Assembly: GCA_050181465.1 (NCBI GenBank)
Contig: JBFXDD010000014.1
Location: 49,916 to 113,915, forward strand
Length of the DNA stretch: 64,000 nucleotides
Direction: 5' to 3'
Source of the DNA: JACRLW01 sp050181465
Lineage (GTDB): Bacteria > Planctomycetota > UBA1135 > UBA2386
Each line of letters opens with the position of its first letter. The stretch's first letter is position 1. This document shows positions 35,374-44,534 of the stretch, in pieces. The notes under the pieces are model-generated. The model had not been told where the DNA came from and ran no database searches. It was given only the letters and a program-made list of their open reading frames with translations. The translations under genes were made by a program, and so were the position numbers.

Positions 35374-36843
35374 TCACCCGATCCTGGCCAACTGCTTCAC
35401 ACGCGCCCGCTCGGGCTCCCGCATTCCGGGGAGACGCAGCAGGCGGCTGGCGACGCGTTCGAGCGTCGCTCGATCTGCGCGCCGTGCCAAGTTGCTCAGC
35501 GCGGAGACGCAAAGCCCGACCACGTCGGCCTGATTCGCGTACCGCGGGTCGGACAGCACCGATTCGATCGCGCGCTCACCGATGCTCGGGTCGTCCATCG
35601 CTGTCAACTGCAGCAGCGCACGCTCTCGGACCTCGAGTTCCGGGTCCTCGCGCAGCGCGATCTCGAGGAGTTCGAGGCTCTCCGCGTTCGGCGCCATCAG
35701 TAGCCCGGCGACGAGGTTCGCACGGAACCCTGGATCGCGAAGATCGCCGAGCGCCTCCTCGTACGCCAGGCGCACGGCCGCTTGGTCGCGAAGCCCGAGT
35801 TGCATGCAGGCCGGGAGCAATTCGATCCGGCCGCACGCGTGCAAACGCCGCACGACGTCTAGAGCGGTCCCTGGATCGAGCTTCGATGCAGCACTGCTCG
35901 CGATGGCCTCGGCGAGACTCGGATCGGCTTGTCGCCTCGCGCGTTCGAGGAGCATCTCGCGAAGCGTCGGCTCCTCGATCAGCACGTCGATCGCCGCGAC
36001 TCGCGCTGCCCCGTCGACGCGTTCGAGGAAGGCGATGGCCATGCTCTCGATTGCACCTCGGCTGCGTTCCTTGCGCGCCAGCAGGTTCTGCCACAACGTT
36101 CGCAGGAGGTTGCCGGCGATGTCGGCCAACCACGACTCGGACCTTGCATCCTCCACCAGTCCCAAGACCGCACTCTCGTGAGCGGTGCCGAGGAAGGGCT
36201 CACCGACCAGCAGGTCCGCTCCGAGCGATTTCGCCAGAACGGGACCGGTCGGGATCATCCCCAGAGCGGCGTGCACGAGTGCGTCGAGCCCGGATGACGG
36301 CCCTCCTTGTTCGGCGCTTCGCCAGCGGCGGACGAGGTCATCGCGGAGCACGCGCACCAGCACGTTGCGTCGATCGAGAATGCGAAGATCCGCTTCGGAG
36401 TCGGACAGTCGTGCCAGGTGTTCGAGCGCGCGTTCGCCCGCGTTCGCGAACTGATTGCCGACAAGGATCAGCAGATCCTCGGCTTCCCGATCGAGAGTCC
36501 GAACCAACTCGGTTCGGTTCGCTGCGATGTGCTGGCGCATACGATCGGCGAGAGCGCACAGGAGATCGACGGCGCTCTCGAAGTCTGTGATCGCGACTTC
36601 GGGGATCGTGTCGGTGGTCGCCTTCGATTCGAACGGCACGTCCCTTCGTCTCTCGACGGCCGAGCGGCTCGCCGATTCGGACGCACCCATCGAGGGTTCG
36701 CCGTTTGGCTCCACTGCCGCATGGGCGAACTTCGGTCCACTGTCCTGCAACCAATGACGAGCGGCAATCAACGTGATGCCGCCGAAGAGTGCGATGGCGA
36801 AGATGTTGCGTGCGCGCACACGACTGGGCTTCGATGAACTCAT
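35374..36843 (-). CDS. Anchored helical-repeat protein of unknown function
   Basis: 489 residues. One transmembrane segment at about 13-29, then a low-complexity linker (about 40-70). From residue 80 to the end the sequence is almost wholly alpha-helical. Regular leucine-rich helices such as L-V-A-G-L-L-M-A-P-N-A-E-S-L-E-L-L-E-I-A and E-V-R-E-R-A-L-L-Q-L-T-A-M-D-D-P-S-I-G fit HEAT- or armadillo-like repeats. It probably sits in the membrane with the repeat domain outside as a scaffold. Its stop lies 37 bases from the convergent rpmG stop. No family recognised. Confidence 0.55.
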   Translation of the reverse strand: MSSSKPSRVRARNIFAIALFGGITLIAARHWLQDSGPKFAHAAVEPNGEPSMGASESASRSAVERRRDVPFESKATTDTIPEVAITDFESAVDLLCALADRMRQHIAANRTELVRTLDREAEDLLILVGNQFANAGERALEHLARLSDSEADLRILDRRNVLVRVLRDDLVRRWRSAEQGGPSSGLDALVHAALGMIPTGPVLAKSLGADLLVGEPFLGTAHESAVLGLVEDARSESWLADIAGNLLRTLWQNLLARKERSRGAIESMAIAFLERVDGAARVAAIDVLIEEPTLREMLLERARRQADPSLAEAIASSAASKLDPGTALDVVRRLHACGRIELLPACMQLGLRDQAAVRLAYEEALGDLRDPGFRANLVAGLLMAPNAESLELLEIALREDPELEVRERALLQLTAMDDPSIGERAIESVLSDPRYANQADVVGLCVSALSNLARRADRATLERVASRLLRLPGMREPERARVKQLARIG

Positions 36844-36969
36844 GGTACGTGGTCTCCTTCGGGAATCCTGACTCTCCGCTCAGTAGGCGATCGCCCGTTG
36901 GCGAATTCCGACGGGCGACGTCTGCTCACGGGCGGCTTCGAACCGGCCCGCGATGCAGCGCTCCGACCA

Positions 36970-37392
36970 TCAGGTCTTGATCGTTCGGCACGAGACGGCC
37001 TGATAGCTCTGGATGTGCGCCGTGACTCGCGTCTCCTTCAGCTCACATTCCGAACCGATCGGGATGATGATGAAGTAGGACTTCACGCAGCGAAAGAAGA
37101 GCGTGATCACTTCGTGTCGCGTGGACGGCACGGTGTAGGTCCCACATCCAGGTCGATGGACCGATTCCTGGAAGGGTGGCCGGATGACGACGAAGGTCGG
37201 GCAGTTGGAGTCGCCTTTCCCGACCTGGACACCGCGATACTCGAACTTGAAGGTGCCGCCGCACTCGACCGTCGGGCCGTAGGTGATCTGCGCTTCCCGC
37301 AACTGCGTTGTGTAGTCGGGGCAGTCGGAGCCCTGCCCGTGAGCTGCCACGCTGAACGTCAGCATGGCGAGAGCGATGAGGAATCGCTTCAT
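36970..37392 (-). CDS. Small exported cysteine-containing protein
   Basis: 140 residues with a clear signal peptide (1-20, ends A-H-G-Q). The mature part is beta-rich with seven cysteines (24, 44, 64, 83, 102, 116, 135), consistent with disulfides and one free cysteine or a dimer. No recognised family. It lies 126 bases upstream (5') of the helical-repeat protein and 154 bases downstream of another small anchored protein, all on the minus strand. Confidence 0.6.
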   Translation of the reverse strand: MKRFLIALAMLTFSVAAHGQGSDCPDYTTQLREAQITYGPTVECGGTFKFEYRGVQVGKGDSNCPTFVVIRPPFQESVHRPGCGTYTVPSTRHEVITLFFRCVKSYFIIIPIGSECELKETRVTAHIQSYQAVSCRTIKT

Positions 37393-37546
37393 GTTGTGCC
37401 TCCCTGGTTGATGCCCACGCAGTGTTTCCTGGCGGGCGTGTTCGCGACCGACCGCCGGCCGCGATGTTCACTTCGTGTGCGGGAGGTGGCGACGGTGACA
37501 AGCCGAGCGCAGAATCCTGCGCGATCCGTCCGCTTGCCGAGTTCGG

Positions 37547-37948
37547 TCAGCGCCCCGAAGAGCCGTCTGCGCTGTCGGACTCGTTGTCGTGAAACGCGAT
37601 GTCGACGCACGCATGCGCACCGGCTTCGGAGCGCTGGACGTCGATCGGGTAGGGGGGCAGCAGGCGATCTCCCAACTGAACTGCCACCCACACGCGATCG
37701 CGCGGGGCCACGCCCGCTACCTGGAACGTGGCCGATTCCTGAGGACCCAGAATCGTTTCGAGCCAGCGCCCACCCAGGGCCGATTCCTCATCGATCGCAA
37801 GCCGCAACGCCATGTCCTTGGACAACTCGCCCCGGAGTTCGACCGCGACCGAACTGGAAGCCTCCGCCGGCACGAAGTGACGGACGACCGGCCAGGAGAC
37901 GGTGTAGGCGACGAGAACGAAGAGGATGGAATCGACCAGGCGACGCAT
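37547..37948 (-). CDS. Small membrane-anchored protein of unknown function
   Basis: 133 residues from ATG 37948. One transmembrane segment at about 6-24 (L-V-D-S-I-L-F-V-L-V-A-Y-T-V-S-W-P-V-V). The outer part is about 100 residues, beta-rich, with alternating hydrophobic residues (S-V-A-V-E-L-R-G, T-F-Q-V-A-G-V-A, R-V-W-V-A-V-Q-L-G-D), perhaps an Ig-like domain. It ends in an acidic serine-rich tail. First of three minus-strand genes of exported unknowns. Confidence 0.5.
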   Translation of the reverse strand: MRRLVDSILFVLVAYTVSWPVVRHFVPAEASSSVAVELRGELSKDMALRLAIDEESALGGRWLETILGPQESATFQVAGVAPRDRVWVAVQLGDRLLPPYPIDVQRSEAGAHACVDIAFHDNESDSADGSSGR

Positions 37949-38327
37949 CGGCGCGAGTCCTGGGTCCAGCGGCGCTGGATCGGGAAGAGGGTCGGAAGTT
38001 TGGCTGGGGGGGGGCCGGTGTGCGGCGACCGCACGCGGTCGTGTCCACACCTGGGATGATCGCGGTCGGATCGTTCGATCGAACCGTGATCGCGGCGAGC
38101 GTGCGAACTACGTGCCGCGCCAAGCACCCGGCCAAGTCTCTCGGGATCCTGCGGATCGCGACGCTGGCATGGCGCTGGGCTTGCGCTCGGCTTCATGCAG
38201 CGACGACGGGAAGTCGACGAGATCGTCGGAAGCGCGACAGCGCCCTCGGCGAACTCCGGAAACCCAGACGGCATACCCCTGCCGGGTTGGCTTCGGCTTC
38301 AGCGGTCTTCTAAGGTCCGCCTCCACG
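37949..38327. other. Intergenic region between divergent genes
   Basis: About 380 bases without a recognisable gene. A run of nine G's lies at 38006-38014. Both flanking genes start away from it, so promoters for the minus-strand unknowns and for the carboxylase should be here, but I cannot place convincing -35/-10 pairs. Composition is ordinary for the window. Confidence 0.4.
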
Positions 38328-39938
38328 ATGTCCGAGGTCATCCAGTCCAACCGTCGCGTCCAGACCGAAGAGTTCCGCTCCAACGAGTCGCATCATCTCG
38401 CCCTGGTCGCGACGGTCGCGGAGTCGGTGGCCCGGGCGCGAGCCGGGGGCTCCCCTGATGCGGTTGAGCGTCATCACCAGAGGGGTAAGTTGCTGGCGCG
38501 GGAACGCATCGATCGCATCGTCGACCCCGGCTCGGCGTTTCTCGAACTCTCCCCGCTGGCCGCGCACGGTCTCTACGGCGGCGATGCGCCGTCGGCCGGA
38601 ATCGTCACCGGCGTGGGGGTCATCGATGGTCGCGAGGTGATGATCGTCGCGAACGACGCGACCGTGAAAGGCGGCACGTACTTTCCGATGACGGTGAAGA
38701 AGCACGTGCGGGCGCAGGAGATCGCGCTGCAGAACCATCTTCCGTGCATCTACCTCGTCGATTCGGGTGGTGCCTTCCTGCCCCTGCAGGCCGACGTCTT
38801 TCCGGATCGCGATCACTTCGGCCGCATCTTCTTCAACCAGGCGCGGATGTCAGCGATCGGTATCCCGCAGATCGCCTGTGTGCTCGGTTCGTGCACAGCC
38901 GGCGGCGCATACGTGCCGGCGATGAGCGACGAGAGTGTGATCGTGAAGGGCAACGGCACGATCTTCCTCGGTGGCCCTCCGCTCGTGCGTGCGGCGACCG
39001 GCGAAGTGGTGACGGCCGAAGACCTGGGCGGCGCCGACGTGCACACCCGAATCAGCGGCGTCGCAGACCACTTCGCAGAGGACGAGGAACATGGACTCGA
39101 GCTCGTCCGCCAGATCGCGTTGCATCTCGGTTCGCGCCCGCGTGCGCATGTCGACATGCGCACGGTCGAGCCGCCGCGCTATGACCCGGCGGAGATCCTG
39201 GGCGTGTTGCCGCGCGACACGAAGACGCCGTACGACGTGCGTGAGGTGATCGCGCGGATCGTCGACGGCAGTCGACTCCATGAGTTCAAGTCGCGCTACG
39301 GCACGACGCTCGTTTGCGGCTTCGCGCACGTTCACGGTATCCCGGTCGGCATCCTCGCGAACAACGGCATCCTGTTCTCGGAGAGTTCGGTGAAGGCGGC
39401 GCACTTCATCGAGCTGTGTTGCCAGCGGAAGATCCCGTTGCTGTTCCTGCAGAACATCACCGGGTTCATGGTCGGCAGGAAGTACGAGAACGGTGGGATC
39501 GCCAAGGACGGCGCGAAGATGGTGCAGGCCGTGGCATCGGCGCAGGTGCCGAAGATCACTGTCGTGATCGGCGGTTCCTTCGGCGCCGGCAACTATGGAA
39601 TGTGCGGTCGCGCCTACGACCCGCGATTCCTGTTCATGTGGCCGAACTCGCGCATCTCCGTGATGGGCGGTGAGCAGGCTGCCTCGGTGTTGAGTCAGGT
39701 CAAGCGTGACCAACTGGAGGCGCGTGGCCAAGCTCTGTCGAAAGAGCAGCAGGCCGAAATCGAAGATCCGGTTCGGGCCAAGTACGAAGAGGAAGGCAAT
39801 CCGTTCTTCTCCACGGCGCGGTTGTGGGACGACGGCATCCTCGATCCCCGGCAGACTCGAGATGCCCTCGGCTTGGCGTTCGCGGCGACGCTCAACGCGC
39901 CGATCCCGGACTACCGCGCACCGGTCTTCCGCATGTGA
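38328..39938 (+). CDS. Acyl-CoA carboxylase, carboxyltransferase subunit (methylcrotonyl-CoA carboxylase beta-like)
   Basis: 536 residues from ATG 38328, the length of MccB. H-H-Q-R-G-K-L-L-A-R-E-R-I-D is the typical N-terminal signature. V-D-S-G-G-A-F-L-P-L-Q and S-C-T-A-G-G-A-Y-V-P-A-M-S-D-E form the CoA/biotin site of the methylcrotonyl- and geranyl-CoA branch. F-L-Q-N-I-T-G-F-M-V-G and G-G-S-F-G-A-G-N-Y-G-M-C-G-R follow. The enzyme would carboxylate 3-methylcrotonyl-CoA in leucine breakdown. No biotin-carboxylase (alpha) gene is in the window. The methylglutaconyl-CoA hydratase-like gene at 53303 would catalyse the next step. Confidence 0.88.
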   Translation: MSEVIQSNRRVQTEEFRSNESHHLALVATVAESVARARAGGSPDAVERHHQRGKLLARERIDRIVDPGSAFLELSPLAAHGLYGGDAPSAGIVTGVGVIDGREVMIVANDATVKGGTYFPMTVKKHVRAQEIALQNHLPCIYLVDSGGAFLPLQADVFPDRDHFGRIFFNQARMSAIGIPQIACVLGSCTAGGAYVPAMSDESVIVKGNGTIFLGGPPLVRAATGEVVTAEDLGGADVHTRISGVADHFAEDEEHGLELVRQIALHLGSRPRAHVDMRTVEPPRYDPAEILGVLPRDTKTPYDVREVIARIVDGSRLHEFKSRYGTTLVCGFAHVHGIPVGILANNGILFSESSVKAAHFIELCCQRKIPLLFLQNITGFMVGRKYENGGIAKDGAKMVQAVASAQVPKITVVIGGSFGAGNYGMCGRAYDPRFLFMWPNSRISVMGGEQAASVLSQVKRDQLEARGQALSKEQQAEIEDPVRAKYEEEGNPFFSTARLWDDGILDPRQTRDALGLAFAATLNAPIPDYRAPVFRM

Positions 39939-39948
39939 GCCCAACAAG

Positions 39949-41952
39949 ATGCGAACCTCCTACCTCGCGCTCCTCGCGCTCGCTCTCGTCAGTCCGTCCC
40001 GTACCCAGGGTCTCACTCCGCAGCAGCTGATGCAGCTGCAACAGGTGATGGCCGTGTCCGTCAGCGACGACGCTCGCCACGTGGCCTTCCTGAGGATGCG
40101 GGAAGCTCGTATCGACGAGGGAGTGGCGACGCCGCGAAGTGAGTCCTTCGTCCAACCGATCGGCGGTGGTGATGCTCAGCGGTTGCCTGTCGGCTCACCA
40201 CCGGTTTGGCGACCGCGACACTCGGAGATCAGCTATCTCGCGCATCGAGACGGCGACGACGGCAGTCAGGTCTACGTCTGTTCCATCGACGGTAGCGAGG
40301 AGCGTCGCATCACTTCGATCGACGGCGGTGTGCGAGCGTTCGCGTGGCGGCCGGACGGAAATGCGCTCGCCTTCACGGCAACCGATCCGGCGCCGGAGTT
40401 GCGCGATGAGAATCGAAAGCGCGGGTTCCGGCACCAGGTGGTCGACGAGGACTACGATTCGATCTCGCTGTGGCTCTGGGATCTCGAGCCCGCGCGCGCG
40501 ACGCGCCTGACGAACACCGGTACGGTGCAGTGGTTCGTTTGGTCGCCGACCGGCACGCACCTCGCGGCTGCGATCTCGCCGAGGAATCTCGTCGACGACG
40601 GCTACATGTTTACTCGCTTGTTCCGAGTCGACCCCGCGGCGAGTGTGGTCGAACCGCTCGCGAACAATCCCGGCAAGTTGAAGTCGGGGGGTTGGTCGCC
40701 GGACGGCAATCGATTCGCTTACATCGGTGCGGCCGATCGCAACGACCCGCATGCGGGAACCGTGTTCGTGGTCGAGTCAGGTCACGCGCCTGTCGCAGTC
40801 AGTGAGAATCTGCCCTGCGAAGCACTCGCGCTGGAGTGGCGCGATGCCGATGTGCTCGATGTCCTGGTGGATGTCGGAGTGCGGTCGTTCCTCGTTCGCA
40901 CCGCCGCCCGCGAGGGAGCGATGGTGCTGAGCGGGGCGCGTGCCTTGCCGTTCGCTCCGACCGCCTTTGCTCGAGTCGGAAGCGCGGATTCGTTCGTGTT
41001 CGTTGCGTCGACGGCCAAGCACCCGGCGGAGATCATGCTGCTGGACGAGAGTGATCGGGTCCGTCGTCTGACCGACTCCAATCCGCTCCTCGAGACGGTG
41101 ACCCTGGGTGCGCAGCGACAGAAGACGGTCATCGCTCGCGACGGTGTGTCGATCGAAGGCATTCTGATCCTGCCGAGTGAGCGCGATTCCGCCGAGTCCG
41201 CGCCGCTGGTCATCGTGGCGCACGGTGGTCCGGAGGCGCACTACCAGGACGGTTGGCTGACCCGCTACGGCGAGCCGGGGCAGGTGTTGGCGGCACGCGG
41301 TCATGTAGTCTGGTATCCGAACTACCGCAGCAGCACGGGGTACGGCGTGGCATTCGCCAAGAGCGATCACGGTGACCCGATGGGGCGCGAGTTCACCGAC
41401 CACCTCGATGCGATCGACACCTTCGTGGCCGAGGGACTCGTCGATCGCGAGCGGGTCGGCCTGATCGGCGGCAGCTACGGTGGTTACACCGCGGCATGGG
41501 CGGCCACTCACGCGACCGAACACTTCGCGGCGGCGGTCTCGTTCGTGCCGTTCGTCGACCTCCGAACGAAGTGGCTCACGAGCGACATTCCCAACGAGTT
41601 CTACTTTGTGCACTACCAGGAGCGCTGGCCCCACGAGCAGGCCGGGTTTCTCGCCGACCGCTCGCCGCTGACCTATGCCGCGAGATGCCGGACTCCGCTC
41701 CTGTTGTGCGGAGGAGATGTCGATCCTCGAGTGCATCCGAGCCAGCCCTTCATGCTCTATCGCGCGATCAAGACCGCGACTGCGACACCGTGTCGCTACG
41801 TGAAGTATCCGGGCGAAGGGCACGGGAACGCTCGTAACGTGCATCGCTACGACTTGTTGTTGCGTTCCCTGCAGTGGCTCGACCACTACCTGGTCGAGGA
41901 TGGGCGCAACAAGCCGATGCCGCCGCTGGACCTCGTGTATCCCGAATACTGA
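39949..41952 (+). CDS. Exported S9 family peptidase (prolyl oligopeptidase type)
   Basis: 667 residues from ATG 39949, ten bases after the carboxylase stop. A signal peptide covers about 1-19. A beta-propeller (WD40/TolB-like, repeats such as P-D-G-N-A-L-A-F-T and S-P-D-G-N-R-F-A-Y) spans to about 400. The alpha/beta-hydrolase catalytic domain holds S509 in G-G-S-Y-G-G, D592 in G-G-D-V-D-P and H625 in G-E-G-H-G-N. V-A-H-G-G-P-E precedes it as in S9C enzymes. Cleaves peptides in the periplasm or outside the cell. Confidence 0.9.
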   Translation: MRTSYLALLALALVSPSRTQGLTPQQLMQLQQVMAVSVSDDARHVAFLRMREARIDEGVATPRSESFVQPIGGGDAQRLPVGSPPVWRPRHSEISYLAHRDGDDGSQVYVCSIDGSEERRITSIDGGVRAFAWRPDGNALAFTATDPAPELRDENRKRGFRHQVVDEDYDSISLWLWDLEPARATRLTNTGTVQWFVWSPTGTHLAAAISPRNLVDDGYMFTRLFRVDPAASVVEPLANNPGKLKSGGWSPDGNRFAYIGAADRNDPHAGTVFVVESGHAPVAVSENLPCEALALEWRDADVLDVLVDVGVRSFLVRTAAREGAMVLSGARALPFAPTAFARVGSADSFVFVASTAKHPAEIMLLDESDRVRRLTDSNPLLETVTLGAQRQKTVIARDGVSIEGILILPSERDSAESAPLVIVAHGGPEAHYQDGWLTRYGEPGQVLAARGHVVWYPNYRSSTGYGVAFAKSDHGDPMGREFTDHLDAIDTFVAEGLVDRERVGLIGGSYGGYTAAWAATHATEHFAAAVSFVPFVDLRTKWLTSDIPNEFYFVHYQERWPHEQAGFLADRSPLTYAARCRTPLLLCGGDVDPRVHPSQPFMLYRAIKTATATPCRYVKYPGEGHGNARNVHRYDLLLRSLQWLDHYLVEDGRNKPMPPLDLVYPEY

Positions 41953-41973
41953 GATCGACGCCGCGGCGGACCC

Positions 41974-43140
41974 TCACTGGGCGACTGCGCGCGCGACGAG
42001 TTCACGCAGTGACCGTTCGGCAGCGTCGCTGGATCCTACGGCGCGACCCACGATGCGGCCGTCTCTGCCGATCACGATCACCGTGGGTATCCCTCGTACT
42101 CCGTACGCACTCGCCATGCACTCCGCGGTGGTGAAGACGACCGGATAGTCGATCCCAAAGCGCTCGGCGAAGGTCGTGTTGATCGCGAACTCGGTCGACT
42201 CGTCGATGTCGTTCTTCATCGTTCCCCCGTGCGGCAGCTCGACCGTGGGGTCGGTGAAGTCCATTCCGCGACCGTAGAACCGAGATACGCCGACGAGTCG
42301 TAGATCGTCGCCGTGTTGTTCTGCGAGAGCGCGGACGCGAGGGAGTGCGGCGCGACATGGAGCGCACCAGGTTGCGAAGAAGTCCAGCATGACGACCTTC
42401 CCGCGCAGGGTTGCGAGGTCGAAGGGCTTGCCGTCCAGGGTTCGCGCGACCTCGATCGGCGGCGCCGGAGTATCCACGCTCGCATCGGGAGTCGTCGCAA
42501 CTGCGCGTGACGCGACGGCGTCGGCGGGCGCTCGTGGGGAAGAGCTGTCCTTGCCGCTCACATAGAGACCGGCCATCAGAGCGTCTTTCGCCGCGGTCGT
42601 ACGAGCCGACGCGATCACGCCGCGGGCAAACGCCATGCGAAACTCGGCGGGTGCGGTGAGGCGTGGAAGGATGGTGCCCACGATTCGCAGTAGCATCGCA
42701 TCGTCCGGATACATCGTGACCATGCGCTCCGTCCATCGTCCGAGGGCTACTGGATCGGGTGCTTCCTTGCGGGACTCGGTCGCGACGGCGTTGAGATACA
42801 CGCGGCCGAGCATGGTCCGATGCTCATCGATCGCGACTGTGGACTGCCCTTCGAAGAATTCGTCGAGCGATTCGATCGCGCCGATCATGTCGCGATCGAG
42901 GTAGCGATCGAGAGCAACGAGGTATCCGAACTCGCCGAGTTGGGACTGTTGCCGACTGCCGATGAAGTCGGTGAGTCGCTTCCGCTGTTCGGCACCGATG
43001 GTCGTTCCGGCGGGACGATCGAACAGGTGGCGCGCAATCTCCATGGCGGAGACGCGATCCTCGCTCTGGGCGGCGCCAGGGGATGCCGAGAACGCGAAGA
43101 CGAGCGCCGCGATTGCGGCACGATCGAGCAACGACTTCAT
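41974..43140 (-). CDS. Exported TlpA-like thioredoxin-fold protein
   Basis: 388 residues from ATG 43140. Signal peptide about 1-24. The first 200 residues are helical with no family. The C-terminal half is a TlpA/ResA domain: D-L-A-T-L-R-G-K-V-V-M-L-D-F-F-A-T, then the redox motif W-C-A-P-C at 258-262, and G-I-P-T-V-I-V-I with the cis-proline near the end. Acts as a disulfide reductase or exchange factor outside the cytoplasm. Overlaps the hydrolase gene by ATGA and is last of a three-gene coupled set. Confidence 0.85.
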   Translation of the reverse strand: MKSLLDRAAIAALVFAFSASPGAAQSEDRVSAMEIARHLFDRPAGTTIGAEQRKRLTDFIGSRQQSQLGEFGYLVALDRYLDRDMIGAIESLDEFFEGQSTVAIDEHRTMLGRVYLNAVATESRKEAPDPVALGRWTERMVTMYPDDAMLLRIVGTILPRLTAPAEFRMAFARGVIASARTTAAKDALMAGLYVSGKDSSSPRAPADAVASRAVATTPDASVDTPAPPIEVARTLDGKPFDLATLRGKVVMLDFFATWCAPCRAALPRVRALAEQHGDDLRLVGVSRFYGRGMDFTDPTVELPHGGTMKNDIDESTEFAINTTFAERFGIDYPVVFTTAECMASAYGVRGIPTVIVIGRDGRIVGRAVGSSDAAERSLRELVARAVAQ

Positions 43141-43871
43141 GGTGGTGGAAGTTCGGAGTGACGTCGCAGGAATTCGGCGATCGTGGTGGCGGCCGCCGCT
43201 GCGTGGGTGAAGAGAACCAAGTGACCAGCGTCTAGCGTCGCGATTTCGGCATGCGGCGCGAGCGAGGCGATGGAGTCCCCGTGCCACGACGGGACGACGC
43301 GGTCGCGGGACGCCCGAAGATACAAGATCGGGCAGCGAAGTCTCCGCACCGAGCGCGTCACATCGACACCCATGGCCTCCCGCGCTCGCGCGGCGAGTTC
43401 GGCGGAGCGAACGCGGCGCCACGACTCGTGCTTGCTGGCACGCAGATCCGGCGGCCGACGGTCGTAGATCGCGTGAGGCCATCGCCGCAGCGCCCTCACG
43501 ATGGCCCAGGTCGGCGTGGTCACGAGCGTTCGCAAGGGTGCGAGCAGCGGCTTGGGGCTGCGGGCGAACGTCGTGCTGAGAACCAAGGACTCGACTTGGT
43601 CGAGAAGTCGCTCGGCCAGGAGGATCGCCAGGGGTCCGCCGAAGGAGGACGCCAGCAGGCTACAGGGTGCCCGATCCGCCACGGTCCCCATCAGGTGATC
43701 GGCGAGAGCCGAGTAGTCGACGCGTCGACGGTTCGGATAGGACACGACGGTGACGTCGAACTCCGGCGCGAGCCGGGCGCACAGCGGCCTGAGGAAGATC
43801 TCGGTTCCGTCCAGACCGGGCAGCATCACCACTCGCTGCCGTGGACGTCTCTGCGCGGGCGGCGATGTCAC
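43137..43871 (-). CDS. Alpha/beta hydrolase
   Basis: 244 residues from GTG 43871. M-L-P-G-L-D-G-T is the oxyanion region. The nucleophile elbow reads A-S-S-F-G with S76. The acid D190 is in R-A-S-R-D-R-V-V-P and the base H217 in D-A-G-H-L. Single domain, no signal peptide. Substrate unknown. Overlaps the DinB gene (GTGA) upstream and the TlpA-like gene (ATGA) downstream. Confidence 0.85.
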   Translation of the reverse strand: MTSPPAQRRPRQRVVMLPGLDGTEIFLRPLCARLAPEFDVTVVSYPNRRRVDYSALADHLMGTVADRAPCSLLASSFGGPLAILLAERLLDQVESLVLSTTFARSPKPLLAPLRTLVTTPTWAIVRALRRWPHAIYDRRPPDLRASKHESWRRVRSAELAARAREAMGVDVTRSVRRLRCPILYLRASRDRVVPSWHGDSIASLAPHAEIATLDAGHLVLFTHAAAAATTIAEFLRRHSELPPP

Positions 43872-44446
43872 GCGGGGAATTCGGTAGGTGTCGGCGGGGA
43901 TTCGAGACGAGCAGCGTGGTCGCCGCGCCGTTCACGGTCCGGCGCGAGGTTGTAAGTGGACGAGGCGCCGATCGGAATGCTCAAGCTCTGCCAGTCCCGG
44001 CCGGAACGCATCTTGGCCATGTGGACGACTTGGCCGACGTGATATGCGGTGTGTGCCAGCGATCGGTGCAGCGCACTGCACACGGAGATCGCCTGCCCAC
44101 GGATCGTCACCTGGCGATCCAGATCTGCCTTCGACAGTCTTCCAAGCGCGTCTTCGAGAATGCCCCAGCCGACTCGCCAGCGATCGAGCAGATCGGCGCG
44201 GGACATGCCCTGCTCGCAGAACTCGGCATCACGATCACGCCAGGGCTTCTCGCCGTCGCTGCTGAGGAAATCGGTGAAGCGGGACGCGAGATTGCCCGCG
44301 AGATGCTGAACGACGATCGCCATGGAGTTGCAGGTCTCACCATCCCGTTGGTGCAGGGAGGAATCATCGACACGATGGAGCGCCGACTCCGCCAGCGCGC
44401 GATAGCGAGCGAACTCACTGCGAATGCCGTCCATGTAGTCGTGCAT
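43868..44446 (-). CDS. DinB-like (DUF1572) protein
   Basis: 192 residues from ATG 44446; longer in-frame starts reach 44569 but would cross the likely addB promoter region. Begins Y-M-D-G-I-R-S-E-F-A-R-Y-R, as in DUF1572. Metal-ligand candidates: the histidine of V-Q-H-L-A-G-N and the H-T-A-Y-H-V-G-Q pair. The four-helix DinB/YfiT fold often serves metal- and thiol-dependent enzymes. The product is not DNA polymerase IV. First of the coupled DinB - hydrolase - TlpA-like set; divergent from addB. Confidence 0.78.
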   Translation of the reverse strand: MHDYMDGIRSEFARYRALAESALHRVDDSSLHQRDGETCNSMAIVVQHLAGNLASRFTDFLSSDGEKPWRDRDAEFCEQGMSRADLLDRWRVGWGILEDALGRLSKADLDRQVTIRGQAISVCSALHRSLAHTAYHVGQVVHMAKMRSGRDWQSLSIPIGASSTYNLAPDRERRGDHAARLESPPTPTEFPA

Positions 44447-44534
44447 CCGCGCATCCTCGATGATCCCCGCGACTGCGGCAAGGACTGCCGGCGTGCGACT
44501 CGACCTGTCGCTCACGACCGCTACGCTTCGCGGG

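Noticed and set aside
38006..38014. G9 run as a phase-variation tract
   Set aside because: Single homopolymer in intergenic DNA of a GC-rich genome, not inside a reading frame and with no paired feature.
43868..44446. DNA polymerase IV because of the name DinB
   Set aside because: The protein is a four-helix DinB/DUF1572 protein of 192 residues, unrelated to the Y-family polymerase.
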